A stretch of 9,016 nt of DNA from JBOHSA01 sp050732995 (GTDB taxonomy: Bacteria > Gemmatimonadota > Gemmatimonadetes > Gemmatimonadales > GWC2-71-9). This document shows, piece after piece, positions 1 through 6,329 of the stretch. The stretch lies in assembly GCA_050732995.1 (NCBI GenBank), contig JBOHSA010000066.1, positions 1 through 9,016 on the forward strand, written 5' to 3'. Under the pieces are notes generated by a model. The model was given only the letters and a program-made list of their open reading frames with translations, was not told the DNA's origin and did no database searches. Every line of letters begins with the position of its first letter. Position 1 is the first letter of the stretch. Position numbers and translations under genes: made by a program.

Positions 1-306
1 AGCCTAGACCTAGGTGCTTCGCTTGTAGTTGCGACGGAGCCGACCGGCCACGTGGAGGGTGCACCCGACTGTCCCCAAAGGACGGCTTCCAAGGACACAC
101 TCCATGTGGTTTGCAGGTACGCAGGTCTTGGCGATGTAACGATCGACGGACGATTCCTAGTGCCGCGGTCCGACAGTGGGATTACTCTAAGCAAGTCACA
201 GGACCCTGGGAGCACGGATGTCTTGAGTGCGGTAGTCACTGTGACAAAGGACGGACTGGTCCTGCACTCGAAACGACATGCGTTCAGATTCCGATACGGA
301 GAGTAG
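1..306 (+). CDS. C-terminal part of an unidentified protein (5' end outside window)
   Basis: The frame is open from base 1 to a TAG at 304-306, so the gene probably begins left of the window; a GTG at 52 is the first internal start but nothing marks it as real. About 101 residues are visible. They alternate hydrophobic and polar residues in short runs (for example VVTVTKDGLVLHS and FRFRYGE at the very end), which suggests a beta-sheet domain such as an Ig-like or secreted C-terminal domain. Two cysteines (in DCPQ and VVCRY) could form a disulfide. I do not recognise a family. The codons are much less biased to G or C at the third position than in the other genes here (many end in A or T), so the segment may be recently acquired, weakly expressed or decaying. 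It faces the sigma-54 regulator gene tail to tail. That it is a real gene is an inference from the open frame and protein-like composition. Confidence 0.5.
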   Translation, partial: SLDLGASLVVATEPTGHVEGAPDCPQRTASKDTLHVVCRYAGLGDVTIDGRFLVPRSDSGITLSKSQDPGSTDVLSAVVTVTKDGLVLHSKRHAFRFRYGE

Positions 307-387
307 CCGCCGAGGAAGCTTCATAGATCCGCGGGCGCTGGCTCTAGTAATCGTGAACATAGTGGAATCTGCGGACTGTCCCTGCTG
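307..387. other. convergent intergenic spacer, no clear terminator
   Basis: This 81-bp gap separates two genes that end towards each other. A small imperfect hairpin (about 6 bp with one bulged C, loop CTGT) spans about 378-394 and runs into the stop codon of the minus-strand gene. No T tract follows it on either strand, so I do not call it a Rho-independent terminator. The spacer shares the lower GC of bases 1-306. Confidence 0.4.
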
Positions 388-1440
388 TCAGGACGGTTGC
401 TCCAGATTGGACGCCGCTGACCGACGGCCACCCCGACGCTCCAGCTCCAGCCGCAACGCCGCCACCGTGTTCCGATGCGCCCCGATCAGCTCCGCCGCTT
501 CACCCAGATGGCCCCCTGTCTTCCACAACGACACCACCCGCCGCTGCGTCGCCCGATCCGTCCCCCGCTCGAACTTGAGTGCAAGCTGAAGTTGCGGCGG
601 CAGGTGCTGCAACAGCACGGCGCCGGCGCCGTCCCGCCGCGCGCGGAGGTACGCCGGAACCAACGCGTCCCGCAAGTCCCGCAGATTGCCACGATAGTGC
701 CCGGCCTCGAGCGCCCCAAGCGCCTCGGGCGCGAAGGCGCCCGGTCCGTCAGCCACCCCCGTGAGGGCGGCCGCCTGCCCTAGGAATCGTTGGGCCAGCA
801 GCGCGATCTCCTCCCGCCGCTCCTCGAGCCGCGGCAGCACGATGATGCAATGCCCCAGCCGGTAGCGCAGGTCCGGCAGCAGGCGCTTGCGCTCCACCAG
901 GACGTCCGGATGCTCGCCGATCCCGATCACGAGCCGGCAGCCGAGCGGTACCACGTGATCCGATCCCACGGGCCGGTACGTCCGGGTATCGAACGGCCCG
1001 AGCAACATGTACTGCACCGCCCGGTGCAGCAGATGGAAGTCGTCGAACAGGAGTGTCCCCGTCCCCGCGCGGGCGAACAGGCCGGCCCGGTCGCGCACGG
1101 CGCCCGTGAACGCGCCACGCACGTGGCCGAAGATCTCGCTCTCGGCAAGCTCGGGCCGGATCTCCCCCCCTGCCTTCTCGGTGAGATCCCCTGCCCGTCC
1201 ACTCAGCTCGTGCAGCGCGCGCGCGAAGAACGTCTTGCCCGTGCCGGTCTCGCCCACGAACACGACGGGTGTGAGTGCCGGCGCGAACACCTCGAGCTCG
1301 CGCACGACCGCCAGCATCGCCGGGACTGGAGCACGGCGCGATCCAGCATGCTCGGCGAGCGATCCGACCTGGGCATCAAACCCCCAGGGACAAGCAGTGC
1401 GGTAGTGCCTGGGCGCAGGAACTACGAGGGAGACGATCAA
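388..1440 (-). CDS. sigma-54-dependent AAA+ transcription activator, no sensor domain
   Basis: The protein has 350 residues, starting at TTG 1440, the first start after an in-frame stop at 1446-1444. The core matches the sigma-54 interaction domain (NtrC/PspF family), which uses ATP hydrolysis to remodel RNA polymerase bound to sigma-54. Visible motifs are Walker A GETGTGKT (63-70), the sigma-54-contacting loop GAFTGA (109-114), a Walker B-like TLLFDDF (129-135), the DLRYRL region (190-195), and the sensor II region YRGNLRDL (249-256). A Fis-type helix-turn-helix is likely at about 296-335 (ATQRRVVSLWKTGGHLGEAA, then the recognition helix). Two things are odd. Only about 40 residues precede the AAA+ core, so no receiver, PAS or GAF domain is present. 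The usual DE of Walker B is DD (133-134). The gene lies 30 bp after the aminotransferase stop and is probably co-transcribed with it. Its targets are unknown; I saw no convincing -24/-12 promoter in the window. Family assignment is firm; activity is inferred. Confidence 0.9.
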   Translation of the reverse strand: MIVSLVVPAPRHYRTACPWGFDAQVGSLAEHAGSRRAPVPAMLAVVRELEVFAPALTPVVFVGETGTGKTFFARALHELSGRAGDLTEKAGGEIRPELAESEIFGHVRGAFTGAVRDRAGLFARAGTGTLLFDDFHLLHRAVQYMLLGPFDTRTYRPVGSDHVVPLGCRLVIGIGEHPDVLVERKRLLPDLRYRLGHCIIVLPRLEERREEIALLAQRFLGQAAALTGVADGPGAFAPEALGALEAGHYRGNLRDLRDALVPAYLRARRDGAGAVLLQHLPPQLQLALKFERGTDRATQRRVVSLWKTGGHLGEAAELIGAHRNTVAALRLELERRGGRRSAASNLEQPS

Positions 1441-1470
1441 GGACTAATCGGGCGCCCCGAGTCGCACCTG

Positions 1471-2664
1471 TCAAGCCATCCGATCCCCCTGACCGACCAC
1501 CCCCACCACTTCCTCCAGAACTTCCAGAACCTTGTCGACAGTTTCTTCTTCGTGCGCCAACGACACGAAATTGTATGCCGTCCGCTTGAACAGCAGCCCC
1601 CGTTTCGCGCATCCCACGGCCACCGCGCGCGACAGGTCCTCGCTCGCGTAGTGCAGGAACGACATCTCCGCGACCCCTCCCACGCCCGTCACGACCTCGG
1701 GGTGGGAGCGCTGGAGGCGATACAGGCCGTGGAGCAGGCGCGTGCCGACACGGTGCAGATGGTCGCACACGCGCTCCCGCTCGAACACCTCGAGGGTCGC
1801 CTTGCCCGCGGCGAGCCCCACCGACTCCGTCGCCAGGGTGGAGGAGATCCAGGTGCGGCTCACCCCGGCCATGAGCTCGGCGCGCCCGCCGAGCGCCGCC
1901 AAAGGGAAGCCGTTGGCCATCGCCTTGCCGAGCACCGTCAGATCGGGAGGAATCCCGTAGCGTTCCGCCGCGCCGCCCACCGCCAGGCGAAACGCCGTCT
2001 TGATCTCGTCGAACACCAGCACCACGCCCGCGCGCTCCGTCTCGGCGCGTAGCGTCTCGAGCCACGCCCGCGTCGGCTCCACCACGACCAGCGGCTCCAC
2101 CACGACCACCGCCAGCTGCCGTCCCCGCTCGCGGATCAGCGCCCGTGTCCCGTCCACGTCGTTGAACGGCAACTCGGCGTACAGGGCCCGGGTCGCGGCG
2201 GGGACGCCCGCCGCCGCCTCGCCCTGGCACCAGTCGAGCCACCCATGGTAGCCGCACCCCAAGACGTGGTCCCGGCCGGTCGCCACGCGGGCCAGGCGCA
2301 CCGCCGCCGCAACGGCCTCGGCGCCCGTCTTGAAGAACCGCACGCGCTCGAGCCACGGCATACGGCCCGCCAGCGCCTCGGCCAGCTCCTCCTCCACGAC
2401 CGGCGGCAGCGGCCCTACGACCCCCGCCGCGATCGCCGCCTCCGCCGCGCGGGCGACCGCCGGATGGCCGTAGCCGAGCGCCACCGCGCCCAACGCCATG
2501 ACGCAGTCCACGTACTCGCGCCCGTGCTCGTCCCACACCCGGCAGCCGGAGGAGCGGACGAGCCGCGCCGGCAACGCCGGATCGTCTCCGCCCCCGTGGC
2601 CGTACAGCGCCTCGGGGCGCTTACTGCCGGTCGACGTGAAGCCGGGAACGCGCCAGTCGCTCAC
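1471..2664 (-). CDS. PLP-dependent class III aminotransferase, glutamate-1-semialdehyde aminomutase-like
   Basis: The protein has 397 residues, near the family norm. Signs of fold type I class III aminotransferases are the TGAEA motif (113-117), the aromatic YHGWLDW segment (139-145), VFDEIKTAFR (218-226) with cofactor-ring Asp219, and LGKAMANGFPL (245-255) with Lys247 as the likely Schiff-base lysine. The STLATES segment (275-281) and the N-terminal TGSKRPEALY (12-21) differ from typical heme-pathway HemL. They resemble the subgroup found in surface-polysaccharide or nucleotide-sugar clusters, so I do not name it hemL. The reaction is amino transfer to an aldehyde or ketone on an unidentified small substrate, in the cytoplasm. 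The GTG start at 2664 lies 44 bp inside the 3' end of the methyltransferase gene and is preceded by a GGTG about 7 nt upstream, which suggests translational coupling. A start inside the upstream gene is needed to keep the conserved N-terminus. The class is certain; the substrate is open. Confidence 0.9.
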   Translation of the reverse strand: MSDWRVPGFTSTGSKRPEALYGHGGGDDPALPARLVRSSGCRVWDEHGREYVDCVMALGAVALGYGHPAVARAAEAAIAAGVVGPLPPVVEEELAEALAGRMPWLERVRFFKTGAEAVAAAVRLARVATGRDHVLGCGYHGWLDWCQGEAAAGVPAATRALYAELPFNDVDGTRALIRERGRQLAVVVVEPLVVVEPTRAWLETLRAETERAGVVLVFDEIKTAFRLAVGGAAERYGIPPDLTVLGKAMANGFPLAALGGRAELMAGVSRTWISSTLATESVGLAAGKATLEVFERERVCDHLHRVGTRLLHGLYRLQRSHPEVVTGVGGVAEMSFLHYASEDLSRAVAVGCAKRGLLFKRTAYNFVSLAHEEETVDKVLEVLEEVVGVVGQGDRMA

Positions 2665-3373
2665 CGTATTTCACCACCTCGATCGCCATCGCGCGCAGCA
2701 GCCGCGCCTCGCGCGCGTCCAGGGGAACCCGATGCGCCACATCCCGCACCGTGCGCATCACGGCTTCGGCATTGCGGGTCTTGAAGAACTCGATCGTGCC
2801 CAGCGCGCGCGCGATGTCCGTGAACAGCCGCTCCAGCTCCTCGGTCGCCGCGGGCTCCGCCGTGCGGCGTGGCGGCTTGAACGGGCGCGCCTCGTCACCC
2901 CGGGCCAAGGCGAGCTCGTAGAGCATGAGCGCGACGGCGTGCGCGAGGTTGAGCGAGGGGTACTCGGGGTCCGTCGGGATCGTCACGACGTGGTGGCAGC
3001 GGTCGAGCGCCTCGTTCGACAGTCCCTTGTCCTCCCGTCCGAACACGAGCGCCACGGGGCCCGCTGCCGCCCGATCGAGGATCTCCACCGCCGCCTCGCG
3101 CGGCCGCTGGAGCGTGCGTTTGGCCGTCCGCCCCCGCGCCGTGAATCCGACAACGTGCACGCATTCGGCGAGGGCCGCCTCGAGTGTCGCGCACACGCGT
3201 ACCCGGGCCAGCACGTCCTGGGTCTGGTGGGCGATCCCCTCGATACGGTATGCGTCGTACTCCCGCGGGCCGACCAGGCGGAGGTCCCGGAACCCGAAGT
3301 TCTTCATCGCGCGCACCACGTGGGCGATGTTGACCAGGTCTTGGGGCTCGTGGAGCACGACCGTCACGCTCAT
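2621..3373 (-). CDS. trmJ: TrmJ/SpoU-type RNA 2'-O-ribose methyltransferase
   Basis: The protein has 250 residues. It shows the three SPOUT-class motifs of the SpoU/TrmH superfamily: motif 1 QDLVNIAHVVRAMKNFGF (11-28) with Asn15 and Arg21, motif 2 VALVFGREDKGLSN (107-120), and motif 3 IPTDPEYPSLNLAHAVALM (132-150). The REDKGLSN and PEYPSLNLAHAV spellings are those of TrmJ, which uses S-adenosylmethionine to methylate the 2'-OH of nucleotide 32 in tRNA anticodon loops. A helical C-terminal extension (about 175-245) also fits TrmJ. I chose ATG 3373 because homology begins there. The frame stays open upstream to 3499, but those 42 residues are only a translation of the intergenic heptamer repeat. 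No good Shine-Dalgarno sequence is visible before 3373. The gene is first of a three-gene run. Another tRNA or rRNA target of the same superfamily remains possible. Confidence 0.88.
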   Translation of the reverse strand: MSVTVVLHEPQDLVNIAHVVRAMKNFGFRDLRLVGPREYDAYRIEGIAHQTQDVLARVRVCATLEAALAECVHVVGFTARGRTAKRTLQRPREAAVEILDRAAAGPVALVFGREDKGLSNEALDRCHHVVTIPTDPEYPSLNLAHAVALMLYELALARGDEARPFKPPRRTAEPAATEELERLFTDIARALGTIEFFKTRNAEAVMRTVRDVAHRVPLDAREARLLRAMAIEVVKYGERLARSRLHVDRQ

Positions 3374-3518
3374 GGGGAGAGCTCGGAGACCGCTGATTGC
3401 GGATTGTGGATTGCGGATTGCGGAATTGCCTGGGCAGGTTCGATTCCGGGGGTCAGGCCCCGTGGACGAACGCTGCGCGGTCCATTCCGCAATCCACATT
3501 CCGCATTCCGCATTCGCT
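3374..3518. repeat. intergenic repeat element: inverted heptamer arrays around a palindromic core
   Basis: Five tandem heptamers occupy 3395-3429 (GATTGCG, GATTGTG, GATTGCG, GATTGCG, GAATTGC). Five more occupy 3483-3517 (CATTCCG, CAATCCA, CATTCCG, CATTCCG, CATTCGC). The second array is close to the reverse complement of the first: over the best 32 bases I count 27 matches, so a transcript could fold into a long stem. The 53-bp core contains a smaller palindrome, CGGGG at 3447-3451 pairing with CCCCG at 3458-3462. The right array ends one base from the heparinase stop codon, and the left one lies 21 bp from the methyltransferase ATG. Heptanucleotide arrays of this sort resemble the short tandemly repeated repetitive (STRR) sequences known in cyanobacteria. 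The layout is seen directly; any role in mRNA processing or in separating the two gene groups is inferred. There is no T tract to support a terminator. Confidence 0.8.
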
Positions 3519-6329
3519 TCATCCGATCAGCTCCAGTACCCCGAACTGCTCCGGGCTCTGCCGGTCGCCGCGCAGCCACACCCAGCTGCCGCCGCCGCTC
3601 CAGACGAGCTGCCCCGCCCGCCGCACGCGTCCCGGCAGCATCTCGTTAATGATAAGGTCGAACCGCACCCGTCCGCCGACGTAGGCGCGCAGCCACTCGG
3701 GCCACGCGATGCTCAGGGTGACGCGGTATCCGGCGTCGGTCGCCCGCCAGGCGCCGCGCACCGCTGCCGGATCGCCGGAGGTGCCGCCCACCGGACTCAC
3801 GCGCAGCTTCCCGTCCCCTTCCGGGATTATCAAGTAGCCGTGATGTCCTTCTCCCTTCGCTCTTCTCCCTTCCCCCGTGACATAGACCTGCAATCCATCC
3901 GAATGGATGTCGTCCGGCTCGTTGTCGAGGCGCAGCGGCGGAGCGTCCGCAGGCCGGAACCAGGGATCGGGTTTGGTCACCTCCACCGCGAGATAGAGCG
4001 CATCGTCGTCCCACCCGGCAAAGGCCCGGGCGGCGAAGTCGTCCGGACCGGGATACGGCTCCTCGCTGCGGCGGTACTGGTCCTCGAGATCGAGGGCGAG
4101 CGGCTCGCTCGGGTCGAATCCGTCGGGGGAGCCGTCCAGCGCCGGCGGCGGATCGAGCCGCAGGGCCGTCCCCGTGGCCGGCGTTCCCGCGGGCTCGATC
4201 TCGAGGAAGGGCCCCGGGCGCTCCGAGTGCTCCCGGTCGCCCGCGAGCCGGACCTCGCCCGTCGGCGACGTGACGGCCCAGGCCCCGCCCGTAATCCGAT
4301 GGCGGTCCGTGCCGGCGAGCGTCGCCACTTCGATGAGATCGCCCTGCACGCGAACGCCCCCCCTCCCCTCCCCCACCCGGATCGACGAACGTTCGACTCC
4401 GGGCTCGAGGAGGGTGACGAGCCGGAGATTGCGTCCCCGGGCGCGCGCCACCCAGAACGTCTCCGGCGCTCCCGCCGATGCATCGGGACCTGGCCGGCCG
4501 GGCGCGGTGGCACGGAGCAGCTCGCCCGAGAACACCAAATGGGCGGTGAGCCGGGCGCCGTCGGCCGTGGCTTCGATGACCAGCGGGCGCTCGCTGTTGG
4601 CGGGGCACTGCTCCACCTGGGTCACGAACTCGTCCGCCAGCGCGCCGGGACCCCAGGACTCCCGCGTCGTGACGCGTGACTCACCCGCGATGTGCCACGG
4701 GAGCTCGAGCACCCGGTCCTCCACGCCGCTGAGCTCCACGACATCGAGCAGGTAGGCGGGCCCGGCGACCACCGAGCGTGTGACCTCCCACTCTCCCTCA
4801 CCCTCTTCCCCCCAACGTCCACGCACCCAGGCCCACTCCCCCTGCACGTCGAACATCTCGCACACTGCCGCGGCTGGATCCTGGGACGCCCCGTTCAGGC
4901 GCGGCGCGTTGTGGGCGAGGGTCGAGCGGTACCAGAACAGGTCGCGCGCGACATAGGAGCCCGTGCCGGGGTCCGCCAGCCAGTGGACGCCGTTCGCGTG
5001 CAGCGTGAGATGCAAGCGGTCCGGGTGGCCGTGGCCGCCGCCGTACGACCCGCACTCGAGACTCACATACCGGTCTGCCGCGCGCAGGATCGCGAGACCC
5101 TGATCCTCGAGCAGCACGGACGCGGGGCGCCACTCGTCCGCCGACGGAAGCTCCGGTAGCATTTCGAGCAGGGCCCACCAGGAGAGACAACCTCGCGAGA
5201 GGGGAGAAGGGAGTGGTTCCTTGGGCGCCTCGTGCAGATACGATTCCAAGAGTTCCGGCAGGGGTGCGGGCACGCGATACAGCATGGCGATCCAGCTCGC
5301 CAGCTCCTCGGAGCGTCCTGCTCCCCGCTCCCTGCTCCCAAGTAGAGCAAGCCCCACTTCCCACGTCTCGACGAACGCCGGCTGGGCGAGCGACATGCCG
5401 AACCGGGCGTCCTTGCGGGCTGGGAACGTGAGGTCGGGAAGCGCGGAGCGCGCCGGCGCCAGGAGCGCCGCCTCGAGCCGGTCGGCCAGGCGGGAGCCTG
5501 CCGCGAACTCGAGCCCCGCGCCCCGTCCCCACCACGCCCCGGTGAGCAGGCCGCGGAGCGCGAACAGGTGGTAGTTCTCCCCCTCGTACCACATCCCGTC
5601 CGGGCGAAACCCTTCGAGCAGGTGCGCCAGGAGCCCGGTGGGCCCCTCGATCGCCCGCTGCAACAGCTCCTGGTCCTCGAACCACACGGCAATCGCCGTG
5701 AGCGCGGCGTTATTCCAGGTCTGCCGGTTGGAATACCCCTCATCGAATTCGCCGATCAAGTTCGCCGCCTCGTCCGCCACTTGCGTCACGGCGCGCGCCG
5801 TCGGCTCGTCGAGCGCGCCTGCTGCCCGCAGCAGCTGCGCCGCCGCGAGGTAGTTGCACAGCCAGATCGACTCCTGGTAGGTCGAGAAAAACAGCCGTGC
5901 GGGGCCGAGCACGTTGTCGCGATTCGGATAACGCCAATAGCGTTCGCCGTACGCCGCCAGGATCTCGCGCGCGCGACCGCCCGCGGCGGCCGGACCGCCG
6001 AGGGCGGCCAGGGCCGCGAGCTGGGCCGCCCGTTCGGCCAGCCACAGGTGCTGGTAGCGCGCCCAGTGGCGATCGTGCCGCTCCCCGGTGTAGCGCTTGC
6101 CGCAACGGGCGCAGCGGTGCGCGCCCGGGCTCCACGGGTCGAACGCGAGCGGCCGGGCGTCCTCCGGGCACACCCCGCCGTCCATCGACAGCAAGGCCTT
6201 GGCATCCGGAATGTGGGGCGCGTGGGCCAGGATCGGCTCGGCCCGTTCGGTCAGCCGGGCGAGCAGCGCCTGGAGGTCCGCCGAGCCGGCGATCACCTCG
6301 CGCCGGGCGGTCAGCAGCTCGGCGGTCAC
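3519..6329 (-). CDS. heparinase II/III-like protein with cysteine knuckle and CBM9-like C-terminus
   Basis: The protein has 936 residues. The GTG start at 6329 lies in a GTGA overlap with the kinase stop, with GAAGGGG about 10 nt upstream; GTG 6332 is an alternative. The frame stays open to 7271 but there only shadows the kinase. Residues 54-76 carry a Cys-x18-Cys-x2-Cys cluster (C54, C73, C76) near several histidines, probably zinc-binding. An alpha/alpha toroid-like part follows (about 85-400) with TWNNAAL (204-210) and DGMWYEGENYHLFAL (244-258), where Tyr253 and His254 are candidate catalytic residues. The beta-sandwich signature GGHGHPD (431-437) and DPGTGSY (453-459) is typical of Heparinase II/III family lyases, which cut uronic-acid polysaccharides by beta-elimination. 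Residues about 750-930 resemble a CBM9/DOMON-type carbohydrate-binding domain. No signal peptide is visible, unlike most family members, so a cytoplasmic role on imported oligosaccharides is inferred. Several repeat-derived, low-complexity stretches lie in loops. The substrate is unknown. Confidence 0.87.
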   Translation of the reverse strand: MTAELLTARREVIAGSADLQALLARLTERAEPILAHAPHIPDAKALLSMDGGVCPEDARPLAFDPWSPGAHRCARCGKRYTGERHDRHWARYQHLWLAERAAQLAALAALGGPAAAGGRAREILAAYGERYWRYPNRDNVLGPARLFFSTYQESIWLCNYLAAAQLLRAAGALDEPTARAVTQVADEAANLIGEFDEGYSNRQTWNNAALTAIAVWFEDQELLQRAIEGPTGLLAHLLEGFRPDGMWYEGENYHLFALRGLLTGAWWGRGAGLEFAAGSRLADRLEAALLAPARSALPDLTFPARKDARFGMSLAQPAFVETWEVGLALLGSRERGAGRSEELASWIAMLYRVPAPLPELLESYLHEAPKEPLPSPLSRGCLSWWALLEMLPELPSADEWRPASVLLEDQGLAILRAADRYVSLECGSYGGGHGHPDRLHLTLHANGVHWLADPGTGSYVARDLFWYRSTLAHNAPRLNGASQDPAAAVCEMFDVQGEWAWVRGRWGEEGEGEWEVTRSVVAGPAYLLDVVELSGVEDRVLELPWHIAGESRVTTRESWGPGALADEFVTQVEQCPANSERPLVIEATADGARLTAHLVFSGELLRATAPGRPGPDASAGAPETFWVARARGRNLRLVTLLEPGVERSSIRVGEGRGGVRVQGDLIEVATLAGTDRHRITGGAWAVTSPTGEVRLAGDREHSERPGPFLEIEPAGTPATGTALRLDPPPALDGSPDGFDPSEPLALDLEDQYRRSEEPYPGPDDFAARAFAGWDDDALYLAVEVTKPDPWFRPADAPPLRLDNEPDDIHSDGLQVYVTGEGRRAKGEGHHGYLIIPEGDGKLRVSPVGGTSGDPAAVRGAWRATDAGYRVTLSIAWPEWLRAYVGGRVRFDLIINEMLPGRVRRAGQLVWSGGGSWVWLRGDRQSPEQFGVLELIG
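3847..3876. repeat. 14-bp-period simple repeat inside the heparinase gene
   Basis: On the coding strand a GAAGGGAGAAGAGC unit is followed by a second, incomplete copy (GAAGGGAGAAGG). It encodes GEGRRAKGEG (residues 819-828), a charged insert between two strands of the CBM9-like domain. The reading frame is kept. It looks like an expanded simple repeat rather than part of the fold. Confidence 0.6.
4357..4378 (-). other. G-quadruplex-type motif on the coding strand
   Basis: Read on the minus strand, runs of 3, 5, 4 and 7 G are separated by single bases T, A and A. Four G runs with one-base loops form the most stable class of predicted quadruplex. The tract encodes the glycine-rich GEGRGG stretch near residues 652-658 of the heparinase-like protein. 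Whether it folds in vivo is not shown. Confidence 0.55.
5317..5340. repeat. heptamer tandem repeat inside the heparinase gene
   Basis: Three consecutive heptamers, CCTGCTC (5317-5323), CCCGCTC (5324-5330) and CCTGCTC (5331-5337), lie in frame and encode part of the arginine- and glycine-rich GSRERGAGRSEE loop (residues 331-342). The seven-base period is the same as in the intergenic arrays at 3395-3517, although the unit sequence differs. Confidence 0.6.

Noticed and set aside
378..394. Possible terminator hairpin between the two convergent genes
   Set aside because: The stem is short and bulged, no T tract follows, and it overlaps the stop codon of the regulator gene.
790..2052. A 420-codon open frame on the plus strand
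   Set aside because: It is antisense to two genes with clear family motifs and has the histidine-, glutamine- and arginine-rich composition of a shadow frame.
3434..3450. A GGTTCGATTCC string like a tRNA T-arm in the intergenic element
   Set aside because: The flanking bases do not form a proper T stem and no acceptor, D or anticodon arm can be drawn around it.
3374..3499. N-terminal extension of the methyltransferase to 3499
   Set aside because: The 42 extra residues translate the heptamer repeats, and the family homology begins at the ATG at 3373.
3395..3517. CRISPR-like array
   Set aside because: The repeat units are seven bases and directly tandem with no spacers, and no cas gene is present.
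2925..4679. A 584-codon open frame on the plus strand
   Set aside because: It runs antisense across the methyltransferase, the repeat element and the heparinase gene, has an arginine- and proline-rich shadow composition, and shows no motif. High GC makes such frames common.
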